DNA from: Clostridia bacterium | GTDB lineage: Bacteria; Bacillota; DTU025 | Direction of reading: 5' to 3' | Length of the DNA: 64,000 bases | NCBI GenBank assembly: GCA_034926675.1 | Contig: JAYFQW010000042.1 | Span: forward strand, 62,001-126,000 | Part shown: in pieces, positions 7,497 to 17,356 of the stretch | Layout of the letters: every line of letters starts with the position of its first letter | Position numbering within the stretch: position 1 is the first letter of the stretch | Position numbers and translations under genes: made by a program | Notes under the pieces: generated by a model | Database searches by the model: none | Told to the model about the DNA's origin: nothing | Seen by the model: only the letters and a program-made list of their open reading frames with translations

Positions 7497-10400
7497 CTAG
7501 AACGTCGCCCTCACGCTCGCCTCTGCTGTGAACCCGCCTGTGAACCGATCGCCGCTGGTTCCCGGCGCCATGCGAGCGCGGTACCCAAGGGCTAGGCCCA
7601 CCGACCACATATCAGTGAGTTTGTAGCGCAGGCCGCTCTTGAGCTCTGCATTGATATCCGACTCCGATCCACCCGCCAGAGCCTGAATGGACGGTGCGGA
7701 GGAACGTGCAAGCGCGTCGACGGTGGCCGTGATTCGGTCAGAGAACGAATGTGACAACGCATCTTGCAGGCTCAGAGAGTGCTTGGCCTTTCCTCCTGCC
7801 GCTGTTAGCGTGTACACGACGGATGTGGTGTTCATCGTCCCCTTGCGAGGAGTCCACACCCCTCTGATAGACCCGGTGAGGGCGTCCGTAATGGACTTGC
7901 CGAGATCGGCTCGCTCCGCCTGGGATCTCTTCCATCTGAGATCAAACTGTGGCACGAACACCCCGTTGCCCGCTCCGCTCAGCGTGATGAAGGTCTCGGT
8001 GTCGTAGGATACCTTGTCGATTCCAGGATAGTCCGACCTCGTGATGCTTGCCCCTGCCGATGCGCGGCCCTGACCTACGGAACCATTCAGTGAGGTCTGT
8101 GCCCCGATTGCACGCCTGGCCTGTCCTGAGAATGGAATCGTCTGTTCCCACTTCAGCACAGCGCTTGGCGTAAGGCTCAGGCTCCCCAGCTTGAGCACGG
8201 GGAGTGTGGCGCGGAGGTCAGCCCGCTTGTCATCGAGCTTCTTCTCTGTGGCGACATCTGTTCGATCGACCTGCCTGTAGTAGGCTCTGAGCGTGAGTGG
8301 GCCCAGCTTGGCGCCCCACTGTGCCGAGAGGTTCAGTTCCTCCGTTCCAGCGACTCGCTCCGCCGGAAGTCCAGGAGCGATAGTCTTCACGGGCTTGCGG
8401 TAGCTGGCGCTCACAGTCAGCGCATCGAGCTTGAGCGAGGCATCCCCTTTCAGGCTCACCTGCGCATACGAGCTTGCGGGGCTGAGCAGATTGTCGCTGT
8501 CTGTGGTCTCGTACCCCGCCCCAAGCGTTATTCGATCCTGCCAGATGCTCTGCCTCGCCATGAGAGACAGAGTCCTCTCCTCCCGGTCGAACCCGTCGCC
8601 TGTACTGGATTCATCGATCTGCGACACGACGTACGAGGCCTCTAGGCGGGGGCCGATATCCAGAGTCCCGCCCACCCTGCTCGACACTACATGCGTTATC
8701 TTCGGCTCGCCCACTCCGAGCGCGCCTGGGTATGTCTCATAAGCTGTCTGCGAGTGCTCGCCGTTCAGGCTTAGCTTCGAGCCCACAGGCAACTGCACCC
8801 CAAGACGCCAAGCATCCAAGCCCTGCCGTTTTGCCTCACCCAGCCTGGCGAACTCAGGTTGCACCTTCTCATAGCTTCCGTACAGGTGGCCCGCGCCAAC
8901 GTTGTACTTCGCGTTCACCCTGCCGGCGTAGCCAGTGACCACATGATCAGCTGCGGCGATGTCCACGTACCGTCTGGGGTCTTTCCCTGGTATCTCCATG
9001 TCGGATCCGTCGTGATCAACGGCGACTGCCAGTCCTGCTATCTCAAACAGCACCACTTTGTAATCGGCCGTCGCTACCGTGCCAGCCCACAGAGCCTCGC
9101 CCCCGCCAGCCCCTGGCCCCACGCCCAATGAACTCACAGCAAACCCGCGCGTGGAGGCAACTGCCTGAACGGCAGCGCCATCCCACATGCGCACCCCATC
9201 GGCTGTCCCAATCCACAGGCAACCGTTCCATACCGCGAGCGCCTGCGCACCAGGGGCATCAGCCTGGCCAGCAACCTCAGCCCACACGCCGGAATCGGCC
9301 CTGGCGTACACCCTGCCATCCGCGATTGCGAACGTCCTGGCGCCGCCAACGGCCTCTGTTCCCGATATCACAGCGACAGCCGATACACCAGCTAGTTCCG
9401 TCGTGAAATGCCCTGCCGTGAACGACGAGACGTCCGCGTCTGTCGCCACGAACAGCAGATCCTGCAACGGATCATACGCGAGGTCCGACACGCTCTCCGA
9501 CGGAAGCCCAGCCGCCCCGCCCTTTCGATAGACTGTCCAGGTCTCAAGGTCTGTCAGATCTGCCGTTGCCGCGCCCTTGTCTGTTCCAACCCAGATATCC
9601 CATGGCGTAGTAGCGACACTTGTCACATTGGTGCTTGGGATTCCAGAGGACACGTACAGCCTCTTCCAGTTGGAAGCGTAGTCAAACGGCGCCTGTCCGC
9701 CTGGCCCGGGCGTCGCATGGAACACCGTGAGCCCTCCCTCGGTGGCGAAGAACCACACGTCTCCATCTGCCGCCATGTCGTGCACGGCGGGGGCGGACAG
9801 TCCCGATCCAACCCCGTAATTGCGGAATACTCCAGGCCCGACCGAGATGCCGTCCTGGTGCGCAAAGATCAGATGCCTAACGGAATCCGAGTCGGATGCC
9901 GCCATGACGCTCCATACCCGGTTAGCCGCATTAAGCTTCCTGTTGTCATCGAAGGGGAACTGGTCACGGCTAATTCCTAGATCGACTGAGAGGGACAGTG
10001 CCCTGTCTGAGTACTTCCCTGAAAGCCCAGCCACACCATGGAGGTTTGGCATGGTTTGAGTAGCCTCAGGCATCGCAGCAGACCTGGGGTCGTCTGCGAA
10101 CACCGCCACGTCCAGACCAAGCTTCAGCCTATCACTAGGACTCCAGCCCAGCGATGCGCCGTAAAAGTTGGACTTGTAGTCCGCCGCTGCGCCGAACGGC
10201 CCTCTGAAATACTCGTAATCCACCTTCACAACATCCTCGGCGCCCAGTGGCCTCAGGATAGTGAGAATGCCAAGCTCATAATCTATTACATAGTCCCGAT
10301 CTCTCGTGAGCGCGACGCCGTTCAGGAACACCTTCTCACTCCCGTGCGCAATGGAGATGCCAAGGTGGAATATGCCCTGCGCCACGCTGTAACGGTATCT

Positions 10401-11702
10401 CACCCTGATGCCATCGTATTCCGAGAAGAACGTCGGCGGAAACTGGAACTCGATCACGCCCGCGTCGTAGAACACAAGAGGCGATAGCGAGACCTCGGCA
10501 TCTGCGGGAAGGAACTGCCCCGCTCGCCGAAGCTCAACTGCAACCGAGCCAGGCGCGACATCCGTCTGGCCAAGGTCATATAGCCTCCTCCGATTGTACG
10601 ACCCTGCGGGAACGTCCAGAGCCAGAGTCGATGCATCTGGGGCTGTGCCCGCTATGATTCCCCCGTGCCTTGCAAGCAGATCTTCCAGGAATGCGGATTC
10701 AGTCTCACTTCCATAAATGAAGGGGTACTGCTTCTGAGCAGACCCCACAAGCCCATTCTTGCTGTTGTACTCGCGTATCCAGGACTGAACCTGCCCTCGC
10801 AGGATATCCCGGATCTCAGCACGCAAGGCCAGCATCTGCTGGGTGGATGACACAGCCACGTACTGCCCGCGCCCCACTGACACTGCATCGCCTGAGGCGA
10901 TGATCCCCTGCCCTGCGGGCCCGTCCTTGTACAGGTACCCCACATCCCAAAGCTCCAGGGTCTGCTTCAGGGTTCGCGGCTCGCTTGGCGCTACTGCGTC
11001 AGTGTAGCGAAGCCACACGCCCATGAAATCGGCATCGAACTCAGTGCCAAGGCCATAGTACTCCATGCCTTCAAGAGACGCCCCAAGTCCACCGGCTGCC
11101 GGCGAAGGCGAAGGCGCGTAGGTTCCGGAAGGCTCGTACACTATTGTCTCGGCAGCGGTGCTGCCCTGGAAGGTCTTGGATGCGGCGATTCCCTGGACTC
11201 GCCCCACGGTGATCCCGGCCGCGGCAGTTGGGAAAACCCCACGGAGCTCAAACCCGCGAAGGCGGGCAGTGTAGTTCGCGTAGGGGCTGTCTGTTCTGAA
11301 CGATAGCCCGCCGAATTTCCCCTTCACAGGGTCGGCGTCGAGGGTGACCTCAAGGACCTGCAGGTTGCCGTCTTTGCGGTTATCGAGCGACCCTGAGATC
11401 GAGAGCCCCGGGGCTATCCGCCCCGTAACGTTGAAAGACAGAAGCTGGGCAAAGTCGATACTCCCCACGGGATAGCCAGATCCCGCAAGAGCAGCCGAAT
11501 CTCCCCACCCACCTCTAAGTCGAAACTCCACATCTCCATCTATTTGGAGCTGCGGAGTCGCGGGCCCAGCCCCCGTTGCGGCTGCGGACACTGGCCTCGA
11601 GGCCAGGCATAGCACAAGGGCGATCCCGATGATGGCAAGGTGCGCGGCAGCGCTCACACGACCCGGCCCCCAGGGTGTTCGTACGCGACGAGCATTCAGC
11701 AT
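7497..11702 (-). CDS. Giant outer-membrane beta-barrel protein with SprA-type motif and propeller-like segment
   Basis: A 1401-residue envelope protein of unknown function. A signal peptide (hydrophobic core LAIIGIALVLCLA) is followed by alternating beta-strand sequence. Near residue 450 is the block GSEKVFLNGVALTRDRDYVIDY followed by a Gly-Ile-Leu-Thr strand and VDYEYFRG; this pattern recurs in SprA-like outer-membrane proteins of the type IX secretion system. Residues of about 640-900 contain repeats such as DIWVGTDKGAA and LWIGTADGVRMW, typical of a beta-propeller. The C-terminal 450 residues are amphipathic strands and the protein ends in VRATF; a terminal Phe is the usual beta-barrel assembly signal. 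It follows the PorV-like gene by 114 bases. At 1401 residues it is much shorter than SprA (over 2000), so equivalence is not claimed. Confidence 0.7.
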   Translation of the reverse strand: MLNARRVRTPWGPGRVSAAAHLAIIGIALVLCLASRPVSAAATGAGPATPQLQIDGDVEFRLRGGWGDSAALAGSGYPVGSIDFAQLLSFNVTGRIAPGLSISGSLDNRKDGNLQVLEVTLDADPVKGKFGGLSFRTDSPYANYTARLRGFELRGVFPTAAAGITVGRVQGIAASKTFQGSTAAETIVYEPSGTYAPSPSPAAGGLGASLEGMEYYGLGTEFDADFMGVWLRYTDAVAPSEPRTLKQTLELWDVGYLYKDGPAGQGIIASGDAVSVGRGQYVAVSSTQQMLALRAEIRDILRGQVQSWIREYNSKNGLVGSAQKQYPFIYGSETESAFLEDLLARHGGIIAGTAPDASTLALDVPAGSYNRRRLYDLGQTDVAPGSVAVELRRAGQFLPADAEVSLSPLVFYDAGVIEFQFPPTFFSEYDGIRVRYRYSVAQGIFHLGISIAHGSEKVFLNGVALTRDRDYVIDYELGILTILRPLGAEDVVKVDYEYFRGPFGAAADYKSNFYGASLGWSPSDRLKLGLDVAVFADDPRSAAMPEATQTMPNLHGVAGLSGKYSDRALSLSVDLGISRDQFPFDDNRKLNAANRVWSVMAASDSDSVRHLIFAHQDGISVGPGVFRNYGVGSGLSAPAVHDMAADGDVWFFATEGGLTVFHATPGPGGQAPFDYASNWKRLYVSSGIPSTNVTSVATTPWDIWVGTDKGAATADLTDLETWTVYRKGGAAGLPSESVSDLAYDPLQDLLFVATDADVSSFTAGHFTTELAGVSAVAVISGTEAVGGARTFAIADGRVYARADSGVWAEVAGQADAPGAQALAVWNGCLWIGTADGVRMWDGAAVQAVASTRGFAVSSLGVGPGAGGGEALWAGTVATADYKVVLFEIAGLAVAVDHDGSDMEIPGKDPRRYVDIAAADHVVTGYAGRVNAKYNVGAGHLYGSYEKVQPEFARLGEAKRQGLDAWRLGVQLPVGSKLSLNGEHSQTAYETYPGALGVGEPKITHVVSSRVGGTLDIGPRLEASYVVSQIDESSTGDGFDREERTLSLMARQSIWQDRITLGAGYETTDSDNLLSPASSYAQVSLKGDASLKLDALTVSASYRKPVKTIAPGLPAERVAGTEELNLSAQWGAKLGPLTLRAYYRQVDRTDVATEKKLDDKRADLRATLPVLKLGSLSLTPSAVLKWEQTIPFSGQARRAIGAQTSLNGSVGQGRASAGASITRSDYPGIDKVSYDTETFITLSGAGNGVFVPQFDLRWKRSQAERADLGKSITDALTGSIRGVWTPRKGTMNTTSVVYTLTAAGGKAKHSLSLQDALSHSFSDRITATVDALARSSAPSIQALAGGSESDINAELKSGLRYKLTDMWSVGLALGYRARMAPGTSGDRFTGGFTAEASVRATF

Positions 11703-11816
11703 TTCCCCATGTCACCTCGATCCGGGTCGCCGTGCATCTCGCCGGCGAACCGCCTTTGGGAAGGTTACGAGAGGGGAGGGCGACCCCTGCGACAGGGTCG
11801 ACCCTCCCCGGATCCA

Positions 11817-12713
11817 CTAGAACGAGAAGCCAACCGCTACCCTGTGGGCATCCGGCAGAGTCGCGTGCATCTGATACGCGTAGTCAACGTGGAAGCCGTT
11901 GATGGCGAACCCCACGCCCGCCGTCATTCCCGACTCCCCCGACTTCCCGACTACGCCGCCTGCGCGCAGCGCGACCATGGGATGGATCTGATACTCCGCT
12001 CCGAAATGCCCAGCCATCGCGGTTATGTCGAAATCAGCAGCCACTATCAGCTTGCTGATGGGGTTCACCGACGCGCCGACCACGATCTTCCGGTCGAAGT
12101 TATCGGTGAATCCGCTCTTGTACTTCACTGTGCCCAGGAGGTTCCTGCCAACTGCACCGAGCTTCAGCCCGGCGGCGTTGGGCAGGTTCACCATGACGCC
12201 GACATCCCCGGTGACCCCGAAGCCTGGGTTGTCGGGAAGCGACTGCCCGTACAGCTTCAGCGCACCACCCACGCTCATGCTCCCGAAGGAGTAGGCGTAT
12301 CCGCCTAGCACAGCTCCGTCCAGGTATGAGAAGTCAGTCGTTGGATTGCCGAATTCGTCGGTCCTGCCCACTGTGGCCATGAGCCCGAGCAGGCCTACGC
12401 CGATGTTCTTCTGGGCGTACCCGGCGCTTAGGTAATTCCCTGCGCCGTAAGCCGTGGAGTACATCGAGGTCACGTTGTGCCCTTTCACGAACGCAAGCCC
12501 TGCAGGATTGTAGTACACCGCAGTTCCATCATCGGCTACCGCGACGAACGCGCCGCCCATCGCGAGCGCCCTTGCGCCCATTCCGAAGTCGAGGATCGCT
12601 CCAGTGTCCACAGGATCCGCTGGCGGCGTGGAAGCCAGAGCCGCAGGCGCGTGCGCAACTGCCAGCATCGCCGCCAGGGCGACCGCCAAGAACAGATTGC
12701 TTAGTCTCTTCAC
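11817..12713 (-). CDS. PorV/PorQ-like (UPF0164-type) outer-membrane protein
   Basis: A 298-residue predicted outer-membrane barrel. The signal peptide MKRLSNLFLAVALAAMLAVA is followed by the family signature GARALAMGGAFVAVADDGTAVYYNPAGLA, typical of PorV/PorQ and related UPF0164/FadL-like proteins, and the protein ends in VGFSF. In Bacteroidota, PorV shuttles cargo proteins with C-terminal sorting domains to the surface. The start is GTG with GGGGGTG just upstream. It begins 14 bases after the stop of the subtilisin-like protease, which itself has a sorting-type C-terminal domain, so the two are almost certainly co-transcribed. Whether it performs the PorV role here is inference. Confidence 0.8.
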   Translation of the reverse strand: MKRLSNLFLAVALAAMLAVAHAPAALASTPPADPVDTGAILDFGMGARALAMGGAFVAVADDGTAVYYNPAGLAFVKGHNVTSMYSTAYGAGNYLSAGYAQKNIGVGLLGLMATVGRTDEFGNPTTDFSYLDGAVLGGYAYSFGSMSVGGALKLYGQSLPDNPGFGVTGDVGVMVNLPNAAGLKLGAVGRNLLGTVKYKSGFTDNFDRKIVVGASVNPISKLIVAADFDITAMAGHFGAEYQIHPMVALRAGGVVGKSGESGMTAGVGFAINGFHVDYAYQMHATLPDAHRVAVGFSF

Positions 12714-12727
12714 TGTGTCACCCCCAA

Positions 12728-15700
12728 TTAGCGGCTAATGACGAGCCGCATTGTATCGGACTTCACGCCGTCCTTCGTTACCAGAATACCAAGGTACAGG
12801 CCGTTGGCCAATGGCTTCCCTGCATTGTCAATCAGTTGCCACTGGAAGAAGTACTCGCCTGCCGCAACATCATGCGAGAACGCGATCCTTCCTGCAACAT
12901 CGTACACATACAGTGTGGCTGGGCCAACAGTGTTGAAGTAGAAGTTCACTGACCCAGATGCAGGGTTTGGACCAGCGAGGAACGAGTTGAGAGGCGCCAC
13001 GACGACCGTGATCTCGCCGCTCATGCCCTGGCCGGTCGCACCATGCGGGTCGGTCGCGATGACCTTCACTGTACACTTCCCGCCCCTAGCAAGTTTCGTG
13101 GTGTCCCACAGATACTCACCATCGTTGGCCTCGCCGGAAGCTATGTTCTGCCAGGCGCCGCCGCCATCAAATGATACCTGGATCGTGATCGAGAGGGGTT
13201 CCGCCTCTGGATCGGTCGCAGTCCACTTGATCAGCTTAGGCCCATACCACACTTCCCCGCCCACAGGCGCAGTCACCTGCACAGAAGGCGCGTAGCTGAG
13301 CCAGTCGAGAACATCTCCGAGGATGGTCGCTGGCTGCGACAACGTCGGCTCAACCTGCTTCGCGCCGACGGTGCCTGCTGGCGGTGCGCTGGGTATCGCC
13401 TCGAACAGGAAGGCGAAGAACACGAGGCGACTGCCATTGCTGGCCCGCAGAGCGCAAGGCATGCCAGCATCGTTCAGGAAGACAGGCGATGCGCCGGGGC
13501 CAAGCGTCAGCGAGTCAGTGCCATCGTAGAGCGCCCCGAAATCCAGGTCGATCAGAAGACCGTCGGAGATCGGGTCTCCGGCTACGCCCCTGACCTTCTT
13601 GGTTCCCACGTCGTCGATCTTCCCGACCACATGCAGGTAGTTCCGGGAGAACGCGCTCGTAGCGGGATCCAGGACCCACATGACTTCAGGGCCATTCAGG
13701 AACAGACGTCCTCCCTTGTCGAGAAGGTCCGCCACCGCGCCCTCTTCATCGCCCGAGAGCCATCCGTCAGCGCCGCAGCTCCAGATCACCCTGAACTGCT
13801 CAAGGCCGGACGCCGCCGCACGACCGCGGGCTGCCTCAGAAGGCGTGGCCACCGCGAAGTCCACATCCAGTTCGTCGAGGACATCGATGAAATAGTACTC
13901 GTTCGGCTTGCCATCGTCGTCATCAACTAGAACGACGCCGCCATCGTGGAGCACGAAGATGTGGAGCTCTGCTCCTACGAACTCTCCCCCGGCGTCAGTG
14001 ACCTTGAGAGTTGCCCAGTAGTCGCCAGCCTCTGCATACTTGTGGGTAGCCTCGGCGGTGTTGGCAACAGGCGAACCATCACCGAAGTTCCACTCATATG
14101 TAAGGCCGTTCCCGTTCTCCACTCTTGCCCCAGTCGGCGCAATTGCATCTGGGTCGTGGGCAATGCCTGTGAATGCAATGGTCCGATCGGGTTTCACGAA
14201 ATACAGGTTCGCCTCCGCCTTGTCGATCGCAGGCGGAATGTTGATGTCGCCCATCAAGTAGTCGTACACCTTGTTGAGCAAGCAGGTGGTATTGTTCGGA
14301 TCAGGATTCTCGGGCTCTTCGCCCTCGTGGGGCGCCCAGTTGGTGGGCAGCGACATCCACGGCGATGCCAGATACACCACGCGATATGTGTCGTTCGCGT
14401 GGCGAAGCGCCGATATGCCTTCTTGGTCATTCGTGAGAATGGGCTGAGAGACCATATCAGGCCAGATCAGGTCGTCCCTCCCGGTCTTTACCTGCCAATC
14501 CAACTCCATGCCATCTGTAATCGGGTCTCCCTGTATTCCAAACCACTTCTCCAGTTCCACGTTCTCGATGGCATCCGCCACATGTAGGTAATTCGTGCCG
14601 AACCAGTCGATGCCGAGGTCATAGATGACATCTGGCGACGCCATGAACAGCCGTCCGCCGTTCTCGAGGACCGTCGCCAACTCCATCTCCTCGAAAGGCG
14701 ACAGGGTTTCGAACCTAGTTATGCTGGTGTCCCAGAATATCGGGTTCGCGCTTGTAGCTTTCGCAATACTGAACGGATACTTCGCGTTCAGCTCCACGAA
14801 CGGCTTGTCCGCGTCCCCAAGCGCATATCTGAAGAAGGACGCATCGAGGAGCGGGCCAACTGCCGCGAATCCGCCTGTGTCGTTCACGTAGACTATGGTT
14901 CCAGGGTTCGCTACCGTGATCTGCATCGGATACCTGGAGATCACGCCGGCATCGTTCGTCGCGGAGAAAGTCGCCATGTAGACGCCCTCAAGCGCGTATA
15001 CATGCTCAGGAACGGTAAGGGCGTGCACATCCGCCGAGCCATCGCCAAAGGACCACCATGCGTCCCGAGTCACGCTGGTGTCATCGACTTTGGCCTCGAA
15101 TCGCACCTTCAGTGGTGCTGCGCCCATGGCGACATCAGCCGTTGCTTCTTCGATCCCTACAGGGAAGATCCTCTTGATCGCGTTGCCCACGTTCAGGCGT
15201 CGGCCCGTTGTGGTTCGACCGACGAGATCGGGAAGCGGATCGCCCGAGTTGAGGATCAGGTCTTTGATGGTCTCCATGCCTTGCGCCCAGCCCGGCGCCC
15301 CCTCGTACTGTGGCTTATATGGGTACTCGGCGATCAGCAGTGCCGCTGCGCCAGACACGTGAGGGGTGGACATCGAAGTGCCGCCCATGAAGTAGTAGCC
15401 GTCGGCGCCGCCGACAGTACAGGTCGATAATATCATGTGCCCCGGCGCGCCGATGTCGACCGACTGAGCCCCGTAGCAAGAGAAGTTGGCCATACGGTCG
15501 TCCCATGTGGTGGCTGCGACAGCAATTATGTTGGGCAGATCATACGACGACGGGTAGTGTGGAGCGAGATCGTCATCGCTAGCGCTGTTTCCCGCCGCCG
15601 CGATGAAGAGCATGTTCGAGTTCTTGATGGCCTCGTACAAGGCCTCGCTGTACCCGCCGCCGCCCCAGGAGTTGGATGTGATCGCGGCGCCGTTGGCCTT

Positions 15701-16651
15701 CGCGTAGTTTAGCGCCTTGACCGCATTCATGGTGTCCCCACCACCAGGGGCCAGGAACTTGCAGGACATGATTCTTACTTTCCAGGCAACACCTACGACC
15801 CCGATTTCGTTGTTTCCGACGGCGCCGATAGTGCCGGAAACGTGCGAGCCGTGTAGGTCGCCGTCCGACGGATCGAAGACCGTGTTGTCATCGTGGGCGA
15901 AATCCCAGCCGTTGATGTCATCAACATAGCCGTTGTGGTCATCGTCAATTCCGTTCCCTGGTATCTCGCCAGCATTCACCCAGATGTTCGCGGCAAGATC
16001 AGGGTGGTTGATCGATATGCCCTGGTCGATAACGCACACGGTCACCGACGAAGCGTCGGTGCGGACCTCCCATGCCTCCGGAGCATCGATATCCGCTCCA
16101 GCAAGCGGCACATGCTTCCAACGCACCGTGGCGCTTTCCTGCCCGGTGTTGTTCATCCCATACAGGAGCAAAGCGAACAGCGGATCATTCGGCAGCAGCT
16201 GGCCATCTGGGAACCACAGGTAGTTTGGCTCCGCGTACTGCACGAACGGTTTGGACCTGTAGAGCGCGACCGCCGCTTCGACGGTCATGTTCGCCGGGAG
16301 CTTGACCCGGTATACATCGGCAGTGTCGCTAACTGCCGCTGCTTCAACGACTTCGACGCCGAGGGAAGCGTTCAGGCTCTCGAAACCCGCCGTGGCGGCT
16401 TTGGAGCCTGCGTCTGCAGCCGATACGTAGGACTTGAGCCTGACTAGGACTTCACCATCAACGTACTCCGGAGCCTTTGGGCCTCTCTGAATAGGGAATA
16501 CCTCGAATTCCGTGTCACTTGGCGCAAGCGTAGCCGGAAGAACCGGTGCAGCCCACGCTCCGAATGCGGCCAAGATGACGACGAGGACGCTCAATAGAGC
16601 AGCACGCCTCCACATAGTGGGTCTCGACACACGTATACCCCCTTTGTCCAT
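12728..16651 (-). CDS. Secreted subtilisin-like (S8) protease with PKD domains and type-A-like C-terminal sorting domain
   Basis: A 1307-residue secreted serine protease. A signal peptide (LLSVLVVILAAFGAWA) and an inhibitor-like prodomain (residues about 60-140) precede the S8 domain with Asp209 (VIDQGI), His267 (HGSHVSG), Asn355 (AAGN) and Ser426 (GTSMSTPHVSG). Two PKD-like domains follow, each with the phrase FGDGS. The last 85 residues (NPASGSVNFYF, VYDVAGR, DNAGKPLANGLYLG) match the FlgD-Ig-like/T9SS type A sorting-domain pattern. The ATG at 16651 has AGGA upstream; a GTG at 16630 preceded by AAAGGGGG is a strong alternative. It is the first gene of an operon with the PorV-like and giant barrel genes. 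Confidence 0.88.
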   Translation of the reverse strand: MDKGGIRVSRPTMWRRAALLSVLVVILAAFGAWAAPVLPATLAPSDTEFEVFPIQRGPKAPEYVDGEVLVRLKSYVSAADAGSKAATAGFESLNASLGVEVVEAAAVSDTADVYRVKLPANMTVEAAVALYRSKPFVQYAEPNYLWFPDGQLLPNDPLFALLLYGMNNTGQESATVRWKHVPLAGADIDAPEAWEVRTDASSVTVCVIDQGISINHPDLAANIWVNAGEIPGNGIDDDHNGYVDDINGWDFAHDDNTVFDPSDGDLHGSHVSGTIGAVGNNEIGVVGVAWKVRIMSCKFLAPGGGDTMNAVKALNYAKANGAAITSNSWGGGGYSEALYEAIKNSNMLFIAAAGNSASDDDLAPHYPSSYDLPNIIAVAATTWDDRMANFSCYGAQSVDIGAPGHMILSTCTVGGADGYYFMGGTSMSTPHVSGAAALLIAEYPYKPQYEGAPGWAQGMETIKDLILNSGDPLPDLVGRTTTGRRLNVGNAIKRIFPVGIEEATADVAMGAAPLKVRFEAKVDDTSVTRDAWWSFGDGSADVHALTVPEHVYALEGVYMATFSATNDAGVISRYPMQITVANPGTIVYVNDTGGFAAVGPLLDASFFRYALGDADKPFVELNAKYPFSIAKATSANPIFWDTSITRFETLSPFEEMELATVLENGGRLFMASPDVIYDLGIDWFGTNYLHVADAIENVELEKWFGIQGDPITDGMELDWQVKTGRDDLIWPDMVSQPILTNDQEGISALRHANDTYRVVYLASPWMSLPTNWAPHEGEEPENPDPNNTTCLLNKVYDYLMGDINIPPAIDKAEANLYFVKPDRTIAFTGIAHDPDAIAPTGARVENGNGLTYEWNFGDGSPVANTAEATHKYAEAGDYWATLKVTDAGGEFVGAELHIFVLHDGGVVLVDDDDGKPNEYYFIDVLDELDVDFAVATPSEAARGRAAASGLEQFRVIWSCGADGWLSGDEEGAVADLLDKGGRLFLNGPEVMWVLDPATSAFSRNYLHVVGKIDDVGTKKVRGVAGDPISDGLLIDLDFGALYDGTDSLTLGPGASPVFLNDAGMPCALRASNGSRLVFFAFLFEAIPSAPPAGTVGAKQVEPTLSQPATILGDVLDWLSYAPSVQVTAPVGGEVWYGPKLIKWTATDPEAEPLSITIQVSFDGGGAWQNIASGEANDGEYLWDTTKLARGGKCTVKVIATDPHGATGQGMSGEITVVVAPLNSFLAGPNPASGSVNFYFNTVGPATLYVYDVAGRIAFSHDVAAGEYFFQWQLIDNAGKPLANGLYLGILVTKDGVKSDTMRLVISR

Positions 16652-16797
16652 TGTTGATTTCCTGGTTCGAGTTTACTGGTTACTAATTACGATTGGTCGA
16701 CGGTCACCTCCAATCGCGGCCACTGAGGCCTGTCCCGCAGCAATATACGGAGTCTTCGGCGCCGCGCGGGAATTTCCTTCCTCCCCCAAAGCAAGCA

Positions 16798-16858
16798 TTG
16801 ACATATGGGCGCACGAGGCGTAACATGTGGTTAGTGTGTTAGGCCACGAGTGCACTAA
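16798..16858 (+). promoter_or_regulatory. Promoter and putative GntR operator
   Basis: TTGACA (16798-16803) and TAACAT (16821-16826) are separated by 17 bases. A dyad TTAGTG (16831-16836) / CACTAA (16853-16858) overlaps the expected transcription start, as expected for autoregulation by the downstream GntR-type gene. The promoter match is visible; the operator role is inferred. Confidence 0.5.
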
Positions 16859-16891
16859 GACTTAGATACATGGGCGGGGAGGAGGTGTGAA

Positions 16892-17356
16892 ATGGAGTTC
16901 GATTTCGACGAGTCAATTCCCATCTACATTCAGATCATGCGGAGCGTCCTCTGGGATACTGCCATAGGCGCGCTCCTGCCTGGGGACAAGGTCCCATCAG
17001 TCCGGGACCTGGCCAAGCAGGCGAAGGCGAACCCAAACACCGTGCAAAGGGCCTACATGGAACTTGAGAGGATGGGCGTGGTGGAGACGCTTAGGGGGCA
17101 GGGAACATTCGTGGTGGCCGACCCGGGCATCGCCAGAAACGCGCGATCCGAAGTAACCAACAGCACAGTTCGATCCTTCGTTGCTGAGATGAGGAGATTG
17201 CGTCACCCTGATGACGACATACTCAGGCTCGTGTCTGAGCGGTTGACGAATTCCGAGGACGAGGAACGCACCCATCCCGCAACAGGCGGGCCCACGGAAA
17301 CCATTGGCGACAGGCCAGAGCCGGTCCGACCAGAACTAGAACGGAGGCGCACATAG
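16892..17356 (+). CDS. GntR-family (YtrA-type) transcriptional regulator
   Basis: A 154-residue regulator. Residues of about 5-75 form the winged helix-turn-helix of the GntR family (IYIQIMRSVLW, LPSVRDLAKQ-type recognition segment, NPNTVQRAYMELE). The effector domain is minimal, as in the YtrA subfamily, which usually controls a neighbouring ABC transporter. The RBS GGAGGAGGTG is directly upstream. It ends one base before the ABC ATPase gene, so the two were an operon, but that ATPase is now broken. The C-terminal 35 residues are polar and probably disordered. Confidence 0.88.
   Translation: MEFDFDESIPIYIQIMRSVLWDTAIGALLPGDKVPSVRDLAKQAKANPNTVQRAYMELERMGVVETLRGQGTFVVADPGIARNARSEVTNSTVRSFVAEMRRLRHPDDDILRLVSERLTNSEDEERTHPATGGPTETIGDRPEPVRPELERRRT

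Noticed and set aside
9408-9980. 190-codon open frame on the plus strand inside the giant barrel gene
   Set aside because: It is antisense to a 1401-residue gene with signal peptide and barrel pattern, and its translation shows no family or natural composition.
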